Positions 1 through 7,923 of a stretch of 48,236 bases of DNA are shown here, one piece after another. The translations under genes were made by a program, and so were the position numbers. The notes beneath the pieces were generated by a model. It saw only the letters and a list, made by a program, of their open reading frames with translations, made no database searches and was not told the DNA's origin. The DNA comes from Candidatus Gagatemarchaeum stordalenia (lineage in GTDB: Archaea; Thermoproteota; Nitrososphaeria; Nitrososphaerales; Gagatemarchaeaceae). The stretch lies in contig PLUF01000070.1 of NCBI GenBank assembly GCA_003164815.1, forward strand, positions 1 to 48,236, given 5' to 3'. The stretch's first letter is position 1; each line of letters starts with the position of its first letter.

Positions 1-1
1 T

Positions 2-1180
2 GGCTATTACACTTCAGTATACTATGGTGCTGCCACGGCGTCTGGAGTGGCGTCGTGGACCCTGTCCCCCAATACCTATCCCGACATCGGCTTCTTCCTC
101 ACCGCGGGATTCAGCGAGGGATCGTGCGCCATCGCCTCAGGCTACATCGTCTGCGTGGGGGGCTCCAACTCAGTCGGTACCGCGGACCAAGTCAACTATG
201 CGGCGATCGGGTCGCCGGGAGTGGGTACCTGGAGTGCCTCGTCCAACTATCCGACCTACATCTCGGATGAATCTTGCGTCACAGACTCTGGATATATCTA
301 CTGCGTGGGCGGGTTCAATCCATACCTAACGATGTCTCCGTACACGACTTCCAACGTCGAGTACGGCCAGGTGACGGGATCGGGAGTGTCGTGGAGCTCG
401 ACCACATCCTATCCGGCGGCGGTCGACGGGGAGTCGTGTGCGGTCTACTCAGGCTACATCTACTGCGTGGCCGGCAACGCGGGGAATGCCGTCTACTACG
501 CCCAGCTCTCATCAACGGGAGGAATAGTGGGTGCCTGGGGCACGGGCACGAGCTATCCCCTCATATCCGGCAGCGGCGTGACTAACCTGTCGTGCGTCAC
601 AGACAGCGGATACATCTACTGCATGGACGGCGGCATAAGCAGCGGCAGCACCGCCGACGCCTACTATGCGCCCGTCTCTTCGTCGGGAGTGGGCTCATGG
701 ACCCAAGCAACCAGTCCGACGTATGGTCTATGGGGCCTGTCGTGCGTAGACCCATCAAGCTATGTCTACTGCATCGGCGGCACCAACACTCTTGGCGGCA
801 ACGACAATGTGGTCCAGTACGCCCAGGTTCAGGTAGCTTCGTCTACCTCAAGTTCTTCCTCAACGACGAGTACCTCGTCGTCTTCCACCTCCACCAACTC
901 GTCCACTTCGACCACCAGCTCCACTACGACATCTTCTAGCACTTCTACCTCCTCCCAATCCGTTCCAGTCTGTCCGAGCACCGCCGGGGGCGCCCTCATG
1001 CCGGTCGGCGCGACGTTCACAGACACCTTTGGAAACGTCTGGCTGGCTCCGAGCGGAATGCTCGGCGGAGGGACCCTGAGCAGCTACTTCTTCCCCGGGC
1101 CACAGAGCAACATTCCCCCTCCGATGCAGGGGGGTGGGGCGGCGACTACGGCACCTACAACGGCCAGCAGGGCTGGATAA
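2..1180 (+). CDS. Kelch-like repeat surface protein, 5' partial, frameshifted near its 3' end
   Basis: The reading frame is open from base 2, so the gene begins upstream of the window. It has at least six repeats of about 50-60 residues with the pattern Cys, SGYIYCVGG, then YYA...SSGVGSW and a YP, which suggests a beta-propeller-like extracellular protein. A Ser/Thr-rich linker (about bases 835-955) leads to a small C-terminal domain. The frame stops at 1180, but from base 1135 the -1 frame continues sensibly (WGGDYGTYNGQQGW, then IISFFCA) to a TGA at 1198-1200. A G is therefore probably missing from the G6 run at 1129-1134. The gene at 2234-3316 encodes the same repeat. The ligand is unknown. 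Confidence 0.75.
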   Translation, partial: GYYTSVYYGAATASGVASWTLSPNTYPDIGFFLTAGFSEGSCAIASGYIVCVGGSNSVGTADQVNYAAIGSPGVGTWSASSNYPTYISDESCVTDSGYIYCVGGFNPYLTMSPYTTSNVEYGQVTGSGVSWSSTTSYPAAVDGESCAVYSGYIYCVAGNAGNAVYYAQLSSTGGIVGAWGTGTSYPLISGSGVTNLSCVTDSGYIYCMDGGISSGSTADAYYAPVSSSGVGSWTQATSPTYGLWGLSCVDPSSYVYCIGGTNTLGGNDNVVQYAQVQVASSTSSSSSTTSTSSSSTSTNSSTSTTSSTTTSSSTSTSSQSVPVCPSTAGGALMPVGATFTDTFGNVWLAPSGMLGGGTLSSYFFPGPQSNIPPPMQGGGAATTAPTTASRAG

Positions 1181-1291
1181 TCAGCTTCTTCTGCGCCTGA
1201 CGGCGCCTCCTCGCATGGGTGGCGCGCCGTCTCCCATTATGAATCATCACCGTCGTATGTGCGCCGGGCGCTCTTCGCAGGTGCTCGGGAT

Positions 1292-2074
1292 TCAGTTGGC
1301 GAGCCGCCAGATCGCCATCCGTTCCACCCTCTGGAGCCTAACCTCCTTGTCCGCGTCCACGCTCTCGAGCACTCTGTTCCTGACTCTCCGAAGCGTCTCT
1401 TCCGGAATCCCAGCTTGGTATCCGAAAGAACGGTTCTCGAAAAAAGAGAGGCGCTCTCTAATGGTCGTGACCACCTCTCTGTCTTCGACCGTGACCAGCT
1501 CGGTCGGCGGGTGGGAAGCAAGGAACTCCTTCTCCTTCCTGAATCCGTTCCACCAGCCACCCGGACGATCAGGCATCTGATAGCCAAGCTCGGCCGCGGC
1601 CTTTCGGAAGGTATCCCTGAGGCTCGCCCTCCCGTCATCCGTCGCCGACGCCCCGTCCCTATCTCTGACGAATATCACGATCTCCTTCGTCGCGACCCGG
1701 CGCAGGCTCTCGAAAGTCTCGGCAGGATCGTCGAGCAGGTGTATCACGTGAGCCATCAGGGCCGCGTCGAACTGTTTCGCCTTGAGCGGGAGACGGTTCG
1801 CGTCTGCGAGGATGAGGTCCTGGATTCCCTTCCCGCGCGCCTTTGTCATCATCTCTCTTGCGAGGTCGACTCCGACTATCTGAAGTCCTCTCTGCTGGAG
1901 CGGCAGGGCAATCCGTCCTGTGCCCACGCCGGCCTCCAGGATGCGCTGGACCCCGTCCCTGGACAGCACCGCGGCCACCTCGTCGAGGGCCTCAGACGTT
2001 AGAGGCTGCCTAGTTTCATCGTAGATACCTGATATTCGATTGAAACGGGCGGCGGTCTCCAACGGAGTAGTCAT
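1292..2074 (-). CDS. Class I SAM-dependent methyltransferase
   Basis: About 260 residues. Motif I is ILEAGVGTGRIALPL, followed by the acidic VGVDLA strand and an LADANRLPL motif, as in UbiE/type-11 methyltransferases. The start is put at the ATG at 2074 (MTTPLETAARFN), because homology-like sequence begins there and a TATA-like element (TTCATAA on the minus strand, about 2107-2113) lies about 33 bp upstream, implying a leaderless mRNA. An in-frame extension to 2152 would run through that promoter. The substrate is not evident. Confidence 0.8.
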   Translation of the reverse strand: MTTPLETAARFNRISGIYDETRQPLTSEALDEVAAVLSRDGVQRILEAGVGTGRIALPLQQRGLQIVGVDLAREMMTKARGKGIQDLILADANRLPLKAKQFDAALMAHVIHLLDDPAETFESLRRVATKEIVIFVRDRDGASATDDGRASLRDTFRKAAAELGYQMPDRPGGWWNGFRKEKEFLASHPPTELVTVEDREVVTTIRERLSFFENRSFGYQAGIPEETLRRVRNRVLESVDADKEVRLQRVERMAIWRLAN

Positions 2075-2233
2075 CGATCTTTCGAACCCGAATGGACAGT
2101 CGCGCCTTATGAACTTAGCCCGGAACGCGATCGCGACGCCGGACGCGCACATGCGCCGAGATCACGCTCAGCCTGCCTCTTCTCCTCCGCCGTCACCGAT
2201 GGCCCGCGGCCGGCAGGACAGTCCGCCCCGTCC

Positions 2234-3316
2234 CTAACCTGAGAGCGAGGACAGGGACGCGTAGTATACCGCGTTGTTGTCACCCACAGAGCTGCTGTCG
2301 AAGCCTCCCACGCAGTAGATGTATCCCCCTGAGATGACACAGGCCGTCTGGACGCTCGTGGGGTACCCCGCCGCATCATGCCATGCCCCTATTCCTTCGG
2401 ACGAGACCGAAGCATAGTAGGCGGCGCCGGTGTAGGTGCCGTCCGCCTCCTCACCGCCGACGCAGTAGATGTAGCCGGACGAGGCAGCGCAAGCCTGGCC
2501 GCTCGCCTGCACCGGGTAGGCCGTCGTCTGAGTCCAGGCCCCCACGCCCGACGAGGACAGGGGCGCGAAGAAGTCGGTGTTCACCGCGTTGTCGTTGCTG
2601 TCGGCTCCGCCCAGGCAGTAGATGTAACCGCCGGCCGAATAGCACGTCGGGAAATAGATTCCTCCGGGATAGGTCGTCGTCTGGCTCCAGGCTCCGATTC
2701 CCGAGGAGGACAGCTGCGCGTAGTAGACGGAGCTGCTCGAAACCGAGTCTGTGTTGCTGCCGTCGGTCTCATTGTTCCCCCCCACGCAGTAGATGTACCC
2801 TGACGATGTCACGCAGGATTGGCTGTCGATCGGGATTGGGTATGCCGTAGTCGAACCCCATGTGCCGACGGTCCCGCCACTGCCCAAGGACGCGAAATAG
2901 CCCGAAGCGACATCGTCGCCCCCGTCATCGTACGTCCCTCCGACGCAGTATACGTACCCTGAGAATGCCACGCAGGACTGACCGTTTATGTCCTGGGGGT
3001 ACTGGTTGGAGTCCGACGTCCAGGTCGTGATGTTTACCGACGACTGAGTGATGGCAGAGGAGGTGTAGACCTCGTTGCGCGGTCCCCCGTTGGCGTCCTG
3101 TCCACCGACGCAGTATACATACGACGTGCTGTTGATGCACTGCTGTCCTGCGATCCCGAACGCCCCGCCCACCTGGACAGGATATCCGGCCGCGGTGCTC
3201 CACGTGCTGCTCTTCGCGGGCGCTGTGGGCGCGAGGACCACCTCGAACGCGTAGAGGGCGACGAGCGCGATCACGACCAAGACAGCGACCACGATCAAGA
3301 TCCTCGTGGCCTTCAT
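2234..3316 (-). CDS. Membrane-anchored kelch-like repeat protein
   Basis: 360 residues. The N-terminus MKATRILIVVAVLVVIALV is a signal anchor. It is followed by six to seven repeats with paired cysteines and a GYIYCVGG core, and YYASVSSEGIGAW-type linkers. The protein is probably an extracytoplasmic beta-propeller-like domain tethered to the membrane. It ends with a repeat and lacks the Ser/Thr linker and C-terminal domain of the homologue at 2-1180. A purine-rich GGGAGGGTG lies just before the ATG and could act as a ribosome binding site. The regular Cys pairs suggest disulfides outside the cell. Confidence 0.78.
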   Translation of the reverse strand: MKATRILIVVAVLVVIALVALYAFEVVLAPTAPAKSSTWSTAAGYPVQVGGAFGIAGQQCINSTSYVYCVGGQDANGGPRNEVYTSSAITQSSVNITTWTSDSNQYPQDINGQSCVAFSGYVYCVGGTYDDGGDDVASGYFASLGSGGTVGTWGSTTAYPIPIDSQSCVTSSGYIYCVGGNNETDGSNTDSVSSSSVYYAQLSSSGIGAWSQTTTYPGGIYFPTCYSAGGYIYCLGGADSNDNAVNTDFFAPLSSSGVGAWTQTTAYPVQASGQACAASSGYIYCVGGEEADGTYTGAAYYASVSSEGIGAWHDAAGYPTSVQTACVISGGYIYCVGGFDSSSVGDNNAVYYASLSSLSG

Positions 3317-3429
3317 CTCAACACCCTCCCTGATGAAACCCGGCGGGGTTGAATCTCTGGAAGTCCTGAGGTCTGGGGCATCCTCGAGGGTGCTATGCTA
3401 TCGGAGGGGCGCGTTTCGGTCATTGTGGA
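3317..3429. other. Short intergenic stretch
   Basis: It contains the leader of the kelch-like gene on the minus strand, with a GC-rich stretch. No further gene was recognised. Confidence 0.5.
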
Positions 3430-4542
3430 TCACGAGAGGCCCATGCTGTTGATTACTCTGCCGGAGTTCGCGTCGATGACCAGGATGATCTTGTTCCCCT
3501 TGTGGTCGAAGCGTGCGAACCATATCGGCGCGTGGAGAAGCTCGACATCTCCCACGTCCGACTGGGTGTTCAGCTGCTGGATCATGTGGTATTTTGCGTG
3601 CGCCTTCGCCGATTGCAGCTGGTCGACCAGGGTCTTCGCCTGGGCCTTGGCGACGTCCTCGCTGATGTCACCGTTTAGGATCTTGATGTTCTTCGGGAGC
3701 TTGGTAATGTCGAACAGAGTCCTGCCCGAGAGGTCGAACTGGTAGTCCCGCGGCTGATACTCCGTCAGCGCCTTCAATGCCACCACGGGGAAGTTGTAGT
3801 TGGCGTCCATCTGCTCGGTCTTCCGCATGCCGCCGCCTCCGCCCATCCCCATGCCGAAGGCAGAGATTCGGCTGAGCATGAACCCGCTTGCCAGCGAGCC
3901 CATCATCCCGGTCCCTGCGAGGTCCAAGGCTCGTCTGCGGCCGCCCCCTCCCCCTCGTCCGCCTCCCCCGAACCCTCCGCCCATCCCCCCGAAGATGACC
4001 CCCATCAGAGCGGCGGTCGTGGCGGTCTGGCCGAGCTGCGCGGCTTCGTTCGTCGCGACCACGGTCGTGCGCGCCGAGACGCTGACGATCCAGTATGGCA
4101 CGTAAGAGAGGCTCATCTCCTCCTGGGTCGAGTTCTCCTGAAGGTGCCTGTGCAGAAGGCCCTTGTCCATGAGCGGCCTGATTATCGCCTCCAGTCCGGC
4201 CGTGTCAGCTACCTTCACCGAGAGCATCGTCTGCTTCTGTATGTTGCTCCAACCCTGGGTTCCCAGGGTGATTCCGCTCCCGCAGTACTCGCAGGTAATC
4301 ACCATCTCGCCGAACTTGGGGGAGATCGGGGCGCCGCAGTTGGGGCACTTTATCGACGTGACTCCGGAAGGTGCTATAATCTGCGCTGGCTTCTGGGAGG
4401 AGGCAGCGGCAGGCTGCTGGTTCCCATACGGTCCGCTCACGCCCTGGGGACCTCCGCTAGTAGTCGCGCCGATTCTGTTTCCGCACTTGTAGCAGAATAA
4501 TGCGTCATCGGGCAGCTGCGCACCGCATGCTGGACAGATCAT
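3430..4542 (-). CDS. Double zinc-ribbon protein with glycine-rich centre
   Basis: 370 residues. Two zinc ribbons are visible. The first is at the N-terminus (CPACG...CYKCG, residues 4-21) and the second at about 66-87 (CPNCG...CEYCG). A middle region at about 190-240 is rich in Gly, Arg and Met (GGMGGGFGGGGRGGGGG), and the C-terminal part is folded-looking (VVALKALTEYQPRDYQFDLSG onward). Similar zinc-ribbon proteins often have a membrane-linked or chaperone-like role, but no function can be assigned here. It is transcribed away from the methyltransferase at 4616-5377. Confidence 0.7.
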   Translation of the reverse strand: MICPACGAQLPDDALFCYKCGNRIGATTSGGPQGVSGPYGNQQPAAASSQKPAQIIAPSGVTSIKCPNCGAPISPKFGEMVITCEYCGSGITLGTQGWSNIQKQTMLSVKVADTAGLEAIIRPLMDKGLLHRHLQENSTQEEMSLSYVPYWIVSVSARTTVVATNEAAQLGQTATTAALMGVIFGGMGGGFGGGGRGGGGGRRRALDLAGTGMMGSLASGFMLSRISAFGMGMGGGGGMRKTEQMDANYNFPVVALKALTEYQPRDYQFDLSGRTLFDITKLPKNIKILNGDISEDVAKAQAKTLVDQLQSAKAHAKYHMIQQLNTQSDVGDVELLHAPIWFARFDHKGNKIILVIDANSGRVINSMGLS

Positions 4543-4615
4543 AATTCCGAATCCCCGTTCTCCTGCTAAAAAAGCTATGTTACCCCGCGTCTACCGCTTC
4601 GCGCCGCCGGGGTGA

Positions 4616-5377
4616 TCAGGCGCGCCTGCGGCCGACGAACACCGTGTCCTTGAACGCCGCCGTGTTGCTCCCCCTCCTGAACGTCCAGTCTGAATAAGCC
4701 TCCGTGGACTTGAACCCCACCTCGTGCATGACCTGGAGGAAGACCTCGGGGACGAAGAGACCGAGCCGATGGACGTCGTTCCTAAGCGTGATCACCTTCC
4801 GGCCGTCCTTGATGAGGTACGTGAACGAGATCTCTCCCACGTCGCCGACGCGCTTCGACGTGCTCAGCCTGGCGACGATGACCTTCCCGTCGTCGAAGAT
4901 GTCCTCCCCCCTGTAGCCATCCAGGAACCCCCTCTTTGTGAAGTGGGTGTCAAACGCCACGATCCCGTCGTCCTTCACGTGTTCGTAGAGCCCGCGGATC
5001 GTCTTCTTCAGGTCTGATCTGGTAAGGTTGTAGGATATCGTGCTGAACAGGCAGACGACCGCGTCGAACTTCCCTTCGACGGCCGAGTCCAGGTCCCTCA
5101 TGTCTCCCTGAACGAAGGTCGCACCCCTCCTCACCTTCCTCTCTGCGATTCTCAAGACGTCCTCGCTCAGGTCGAGCGCTGTAACCCTGTATCCCCTCGC
5201 CACGAAAAGCTTCGTGTGGTTGCCCGTGCCGCAACCGACCTCCAGCAGCTGTCTCCCGGTCACTTCGTTCCTCTGAAAGAGCTTGGCCAGAAACCCGACC
5301 TCCTGATTGTAGTCCTTGCTCCAGTAGATCTTGTCGTAGTACTGCGCGAGCTGGGCGTAGAGGGCTCTCTTGTACAC
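4616..5377 (-). CDS. Class I SAM-dependent methyltransferase
   Basis: 253 residues. It begins MYKRALYAQLAQYYDKIYW, typical of type-11/25 methyltransferases. Motif I is LLEVGCGTGNHTKLF, then VTALDLSEDVL and FVQGDMRDL. The C-terminal beta-rich part (ISFTYLIKDGRKVITLRNDVHRL) fits a small-molecule methyltransferase. The substrate is unknown. It is not closely related in sequence to the one at 1292-2074. Confidence 0.82.
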   Translation of the reverse strand: MYKRALYAQLAQYYDKIYWSKDYNQEVGFLAKLFQRNEVTGRQLLEVGCGTGNHTKLFVARGYRVTALDLSEDVLRIAERKVRRGATFVQGDMRDLDSAVEGKFDAVVCLFSTISYNLTRSDLKKTIRGLYEHVKDDGIVAFDTHFTKRGFLDGYRGEDIFDDGKVIVARLSTSKRVGDVGEISFTYLIKDGRKVITLRNDVHRLGLFVPEVFLQVMHEVGFKSTEAYSDWTFRRGSNTAAFKDTVFVGRRRA

Positions 5378-5553
5378 GTGTCCCGCGCGTCTCCGTGAGA
5401 TATATTCCTACGCGAGCCTAGAAATGGGGCCGTCCCCTCGACGGCCGCCAGCTACATGGCTCCCACGGTCTCCGTGCCTGCGCGGTCCGGTCATCAATCC
5501 CATGCTCGGACGGGCGAAGACGACCGCGGGGCGGCTTGCCCCCGACCTGAATT
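5378..5553. other. Intergenic region, no gene recognised
   Basis: It lies between the 3' end of the SET gene and the start of the methyltransferase, both on the minus strand. An A/T-rich stretch at about 5398-5408 (AGATATATTCC) is a candidate TATA box for the methyltransferase, on the minus strand about 25 bp upstream of its ATG. Confidence 0.5.
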
Positions 5554-6015
5554 TCATCTCCTCTTGTCTAGGAGGAACCTCGAGACGCACGCTCCGTATC
5601 TACCTCGAAGCTCAGGGCTCAGGTAGCTGTAGCTGCGGATCACCCTCCTGCACCCCTGAGCTCCGCACGAGCACTGCATGGTGAAACCGTCCCAACCGAC
5701 GTTCGTCGAGTAGTCGAAGGTGACCTCGTCGCCCGGCTCGATCGTGCTGAGCGCGACGATCCTCGTCCTGCCGAGTATCACGCAGTTCGGTTCACACGAG
5801 TGGTTGAGGTACCATCCGAACGACCCCTTCTCGGGCACGATGTAGCGGTCGTAGTCCACCTGGAACGCGTACTGCCAGAGTTCTTCGGGGATCTCGGTGA
5901 TCCACTCCTCCTTCCCCTCGTAGTCCCAGACCAGGTCCCCGGCCTCGAATCGCGCGACCGCGAAGACGCCCTTCCCCTTGGCGCCGGCGTCCGCCATGCG
6001 TAGTTTCTCCGACAA
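5554..6015 (-). CDS. SET-domain protein (putative lysine methyltransferase)
   Basis: 153 residues, nearly a bare SET domain with a post-SET Cys cluster. GAKGKGVFAVARFEAGD opens the fold, WYLNHSCEPNC is the pseudoknot motif, and GDEVTFDY carries the catalytic Tyr. CSCGAQGCRR near the C-terminus supplies post-SET zinc ligands. Archaeal SET proteins methylate lysines on chromatin or other proteins; the target here is unknown. It is divergent from the gene at 6088. A start at the second Met (MADAGAKGKG) is also possible. Confidence 0.85.
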   Translation of the reverse strand: MSEKLRMADAGAKGKGVFAVARFEAGDLVWDYEGKEEWITEIPEELWQYAFQVDYDRYIVPEKGSFGWYLNHSCEPNCVILGRTRIVALSTIEPGDEVTFDYSTNVGWDGFTMQCSCGAQGCRRVIRSYSYLSPELRGRYGACVSRFLLDKRR

Positions 6016-6051
6016 CGGTCTTCGTTGCGGCTTCCAAACCTTCTCCTATGT

Positions 6052-6062
6052 AACGTTTATAG
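6052..6062 (+). promoter_or_regulatory. TATA box for the DUF4430-like gene
   Basis: ACGTTTATAGT lies about 27-32 bp upstream of the TTG at 6088. This spacing implies a leaderless transcript and argues against the longer frame starting at 6025, whose codons would span the promoter. Confidence 0.55.
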
Positions 6063-6087
6063 TCCTGTCTGGATTATCCAGCCTGCC

Positions 6088-6591
6088 TTGACAGCCCCGA
6101 GAACCCTGTACGTCGTCATAGTCGTCCTCCTTGCCGGGATGCTGATTTCGTCCACGTTCGCCGCGTTCTACCTCTACCAGTACAACCAAGCCGAGAGCAA
6201 CGCGAATACCTACCTCTCCCAACTGAAGAGCGCCCAGCCGACCCAAGAGACTAGCATCCTCATCGACTTTGGGAATGGCACCCTCCTCTGGCGCAACGAC
6301 ACGCAGGTGCCGACCGGGGCGAACGCTTACGTGGCCACCATAATCGCCGCCCGCGGGATCGTGAACGCCACTTACTACCCGCCACCGTACGCCGAGCACA
6401 TCGTGACCGGAATCGACAACGTCCAGGGCAATCAGCAGGAGTCTTGGTTCATCTGGACCTACAATGCCACCGCGCGCTGGCAGGTCGCACAGGTCGGCGC
6501 TGACGAACTTGCTGCCAGCGCCGGTTCGATTTTCGCATGGACCTATTGCACCTACAACCCCGCCACCGACATTCCTTCCTGTTCACCCTGA
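6088..6591 (+). CDS. Membrane-anchored DUF4430-like protein
   Basis: About 167 residues from the TTG. One N-terminal transmembrane segment (LYVVIVVLLAGMLISSTFAA) is followed by an extracytoplasmic domain. SILIDFGNGTLLWRNDTQVPTG, a central YYPPPYAEHIVTGIDNV, a WFIWTYN strand and the final SAGSIFAWTYC match the layout of DUF4430/transcobalamin-like small beta-grasp domains. The family call is from memory of the pattern and is moderate. The start was chosen by the TATA box at 6052-6062. Its role may be ligand binding at the surface; no neighbour clarifies it. Confidence 0.65.
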   Translation: MTAPRTLYVVIVVLLAGMLISSTFAAFYLYQYNQAESNANTYLSQLKSAQPTQETSILIDFGNGTLLWRNDTQVPTGANAYVATIIAARGIVNATYYPPPYAEHIVTGIDNVQGNQQESWFIWTYNATARWQVAQVGADELAASAGSIFAWTYCTYNPATDIPSCSP

Positions 6592-6654
6592 TTACACTCC
6601 GCCACTTGGCCGGCGACAAAGAGACAAATATCTCGGGATGGCGAAGTTCGCCAG

Positions 6655-7269
6655 ATGGTTCTGGAGACTCTCCGTGAAGTGCTCGACTCCGACTATCGGG
6701 GCCCCCGAGCCGTCTTCACGCAAGTGCACGTCCTGGAGGCGCTCATCGCCATCGGCAAGACAGGGTCAGTCGGGCGCGGAAAGCTTGGTACGGTGACCGG
6801 GCTCGGACAGGGAGAGGTGAGGACCCTGATCAAGAGGCTGAAGGACAACGACCTCATTGTCATCGAGGCGAACGGATGTGCCCTGAGCAAGAAGGGAGAG
6901 AGGGAGTACGCGAAGATCGTGTCTCTTCTCGCTTGGTCTTCTCCCGTGGATGCGAAGTCCCTGCACATCGGCATGAGGTGCTGGGCAGTCGCCGTCTCCG
7001 GAGCGGCGAAGAAGGTGCGCTACGGAATCGAGCAGAGGGACGCAGCGATCAAGGCGGGCGCCGACGGGGCCTTCACCGCCATCTTCAGGACGGGCCGATT
7101 CAGTGTCCCCGGAGAGGGGACCGATTGCGAGAAGAACGGGCCTGAGGAGCCCTGGACGACGGTCCGGACCGCGGGGCTGTCGGACGGTGACGCAGTGATC
7201 GTAACTGGATCTCACAGCGACGCAGACTCGGAGAACGGCGCTCTCGCCGCCTTCCTTACGCTCGTCTAG
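6655..7269 (+). CDS. Winged-helix protein with DUF4443-like C-terminal domain
   Basis: 204 residues. The N-terminal half reads as a winged helix: LEALIAIGKTGSVGRGKLG, a recognition helix GQGEVRTLIKRLKDNDL, and a wing ending LSKKGEREY. The C-terminal half (CWAVAVSG...GIEQRDAAIKAGADGA) resembles the archaeal DUF4443 domain, which may bind a ligand. It is probably a transcription regulator. A TATA-like AAATATCT at about 6623-6630 sits about 27 bp upstream of the ATG. Confidence 0.68.
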   Translation: MVLETLREVLDSDYRGPRAVFTQVHVLEALIAIGKTGSVGRGKLGTVTGLGQGEVRTLIKRLKDNDLIVIEANGCALSKKGEREYAKIVSLLAWSSPVDAKSLHIGMRCWAVAVSGAAKKVRYGIEQRDAAIKAGADGAFTAIFRTGRFSVPGEGTDCEKNGPEEPWTTVRTAGLSDGDAVIVTGSHSDADSENGALAAFLTLV

Positions 7270-7315
7270 CGCCCATCGTTTAGGTTATAAGATTCTGGAA
7301 TTCGAAGAGTGAAGC

Positions 7316-7825
7316 GTGTACACAAGCTCGGTCGTCGATGATGAGAAACACTGCCTCGCGGTCATGAAGCAGATGGAGGAGGAGTATGAGAACAAGAACG
7401 AGCAGTTCTTCGTGGACGTGCTCACCAACGAACCCAGCTTGGTCCTCCGAGTCCACGCGGTGACGATCCTCGCGGAGCTAGGGGGCGAGGCGGCCGTCCC
7501 GGTCCTCTCCGACGTCGTACTCCACGACCCGGACCCGCTCGTGAAGCACGAAGCCGCCTTTACTCTGGGTCAGATGGGGCTGGCCTCGGGAGTCCCTGCG
7601 CTAGAAGAGGCGGTCCGGCACGACAAGGAGCCTATAGTTCGCCATGAGTCTGCAGCGGCCCTCGGGTCCATCGGCAACCAGTCCGCGAGGCCTACTCTGG
7701 AGGCCGCGCTCAAGGACGAGGACGAGCTGGTGAGGAACTCGGCAGCGGCTTCGCTCTTTAACCTGAAGTTCCTGAAGGAGTACGCCATCGGCGGGACAGC
7801 GAAGGACCGGATGCCTAGACCCTAG
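7316..7825 (+). CDS. HEAT-repeat protein resembling half of deoxyhypusine hydroxylase
   Basis: 169 residues, GTG start, with TATA (GGTTATAAG) about 28 bp upstream. Three to four HEAT units are visible. Two carry His-Glu motifs, KHEAAFTLGQMG (H78,E79) and RHESAAALGSIG (H110,E111), 32 residues apart. Eukaryotic DOHH has the same HE...LGQM / HE...LGSI pattern and spacing, but four HE motifs in two halves, so this protein would be one half, possibly a dimer. It may bind a di-iron centre, or be an ordinary PBS-lyase-like HEAT protein. No eIF5A or deoxyhypusine synthase gene is nearby. Confidence 0.72.
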   Translation: MYTSSVVDDEKHCLAVMKQMEEEYENKNEQFFVDVLTNEPSLVLRVHAVTILAELGGEAAVPVLSDVVLHDPDPLVKHEAAFTLGQMGLASGVPALEEAVRHDKEPIVRHESAAALGSIGNQSARPTLEAALKDEDELVRNSAAASLFNLKFLKEYAIGGTAKDRMPRP

Positions 7826-7883
7826 GTCTCCGCCCTCCAAATTGGCGGTCGGCGCGTCATTCGCAAGTGACCGCTCAGACTTA

Positions 7884-7901
7884 GAGCTAGTCCGAAAAAT
7901 A
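7884..7901 (+). repeat. Left terminal inverted repeat of the IS5-like element
   Basis: GAGCTAGTCCGAAAAATA pairs with the reverse complement of 9316-9333. The A-rich inner part may also serve as the transposase TATA region, about 25 bp upstream of the GTG at 7924. Confidence 0.85.
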
Positions 7902-7923
7902 GTCGAGAGACATTCACAACTCG

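Noticed and set aside
1134..1580. Plus-strand frame starting in the G-rich end of the kelch gene
   Set aside because: It continues into antisense of the methyltransferase and has no family features.
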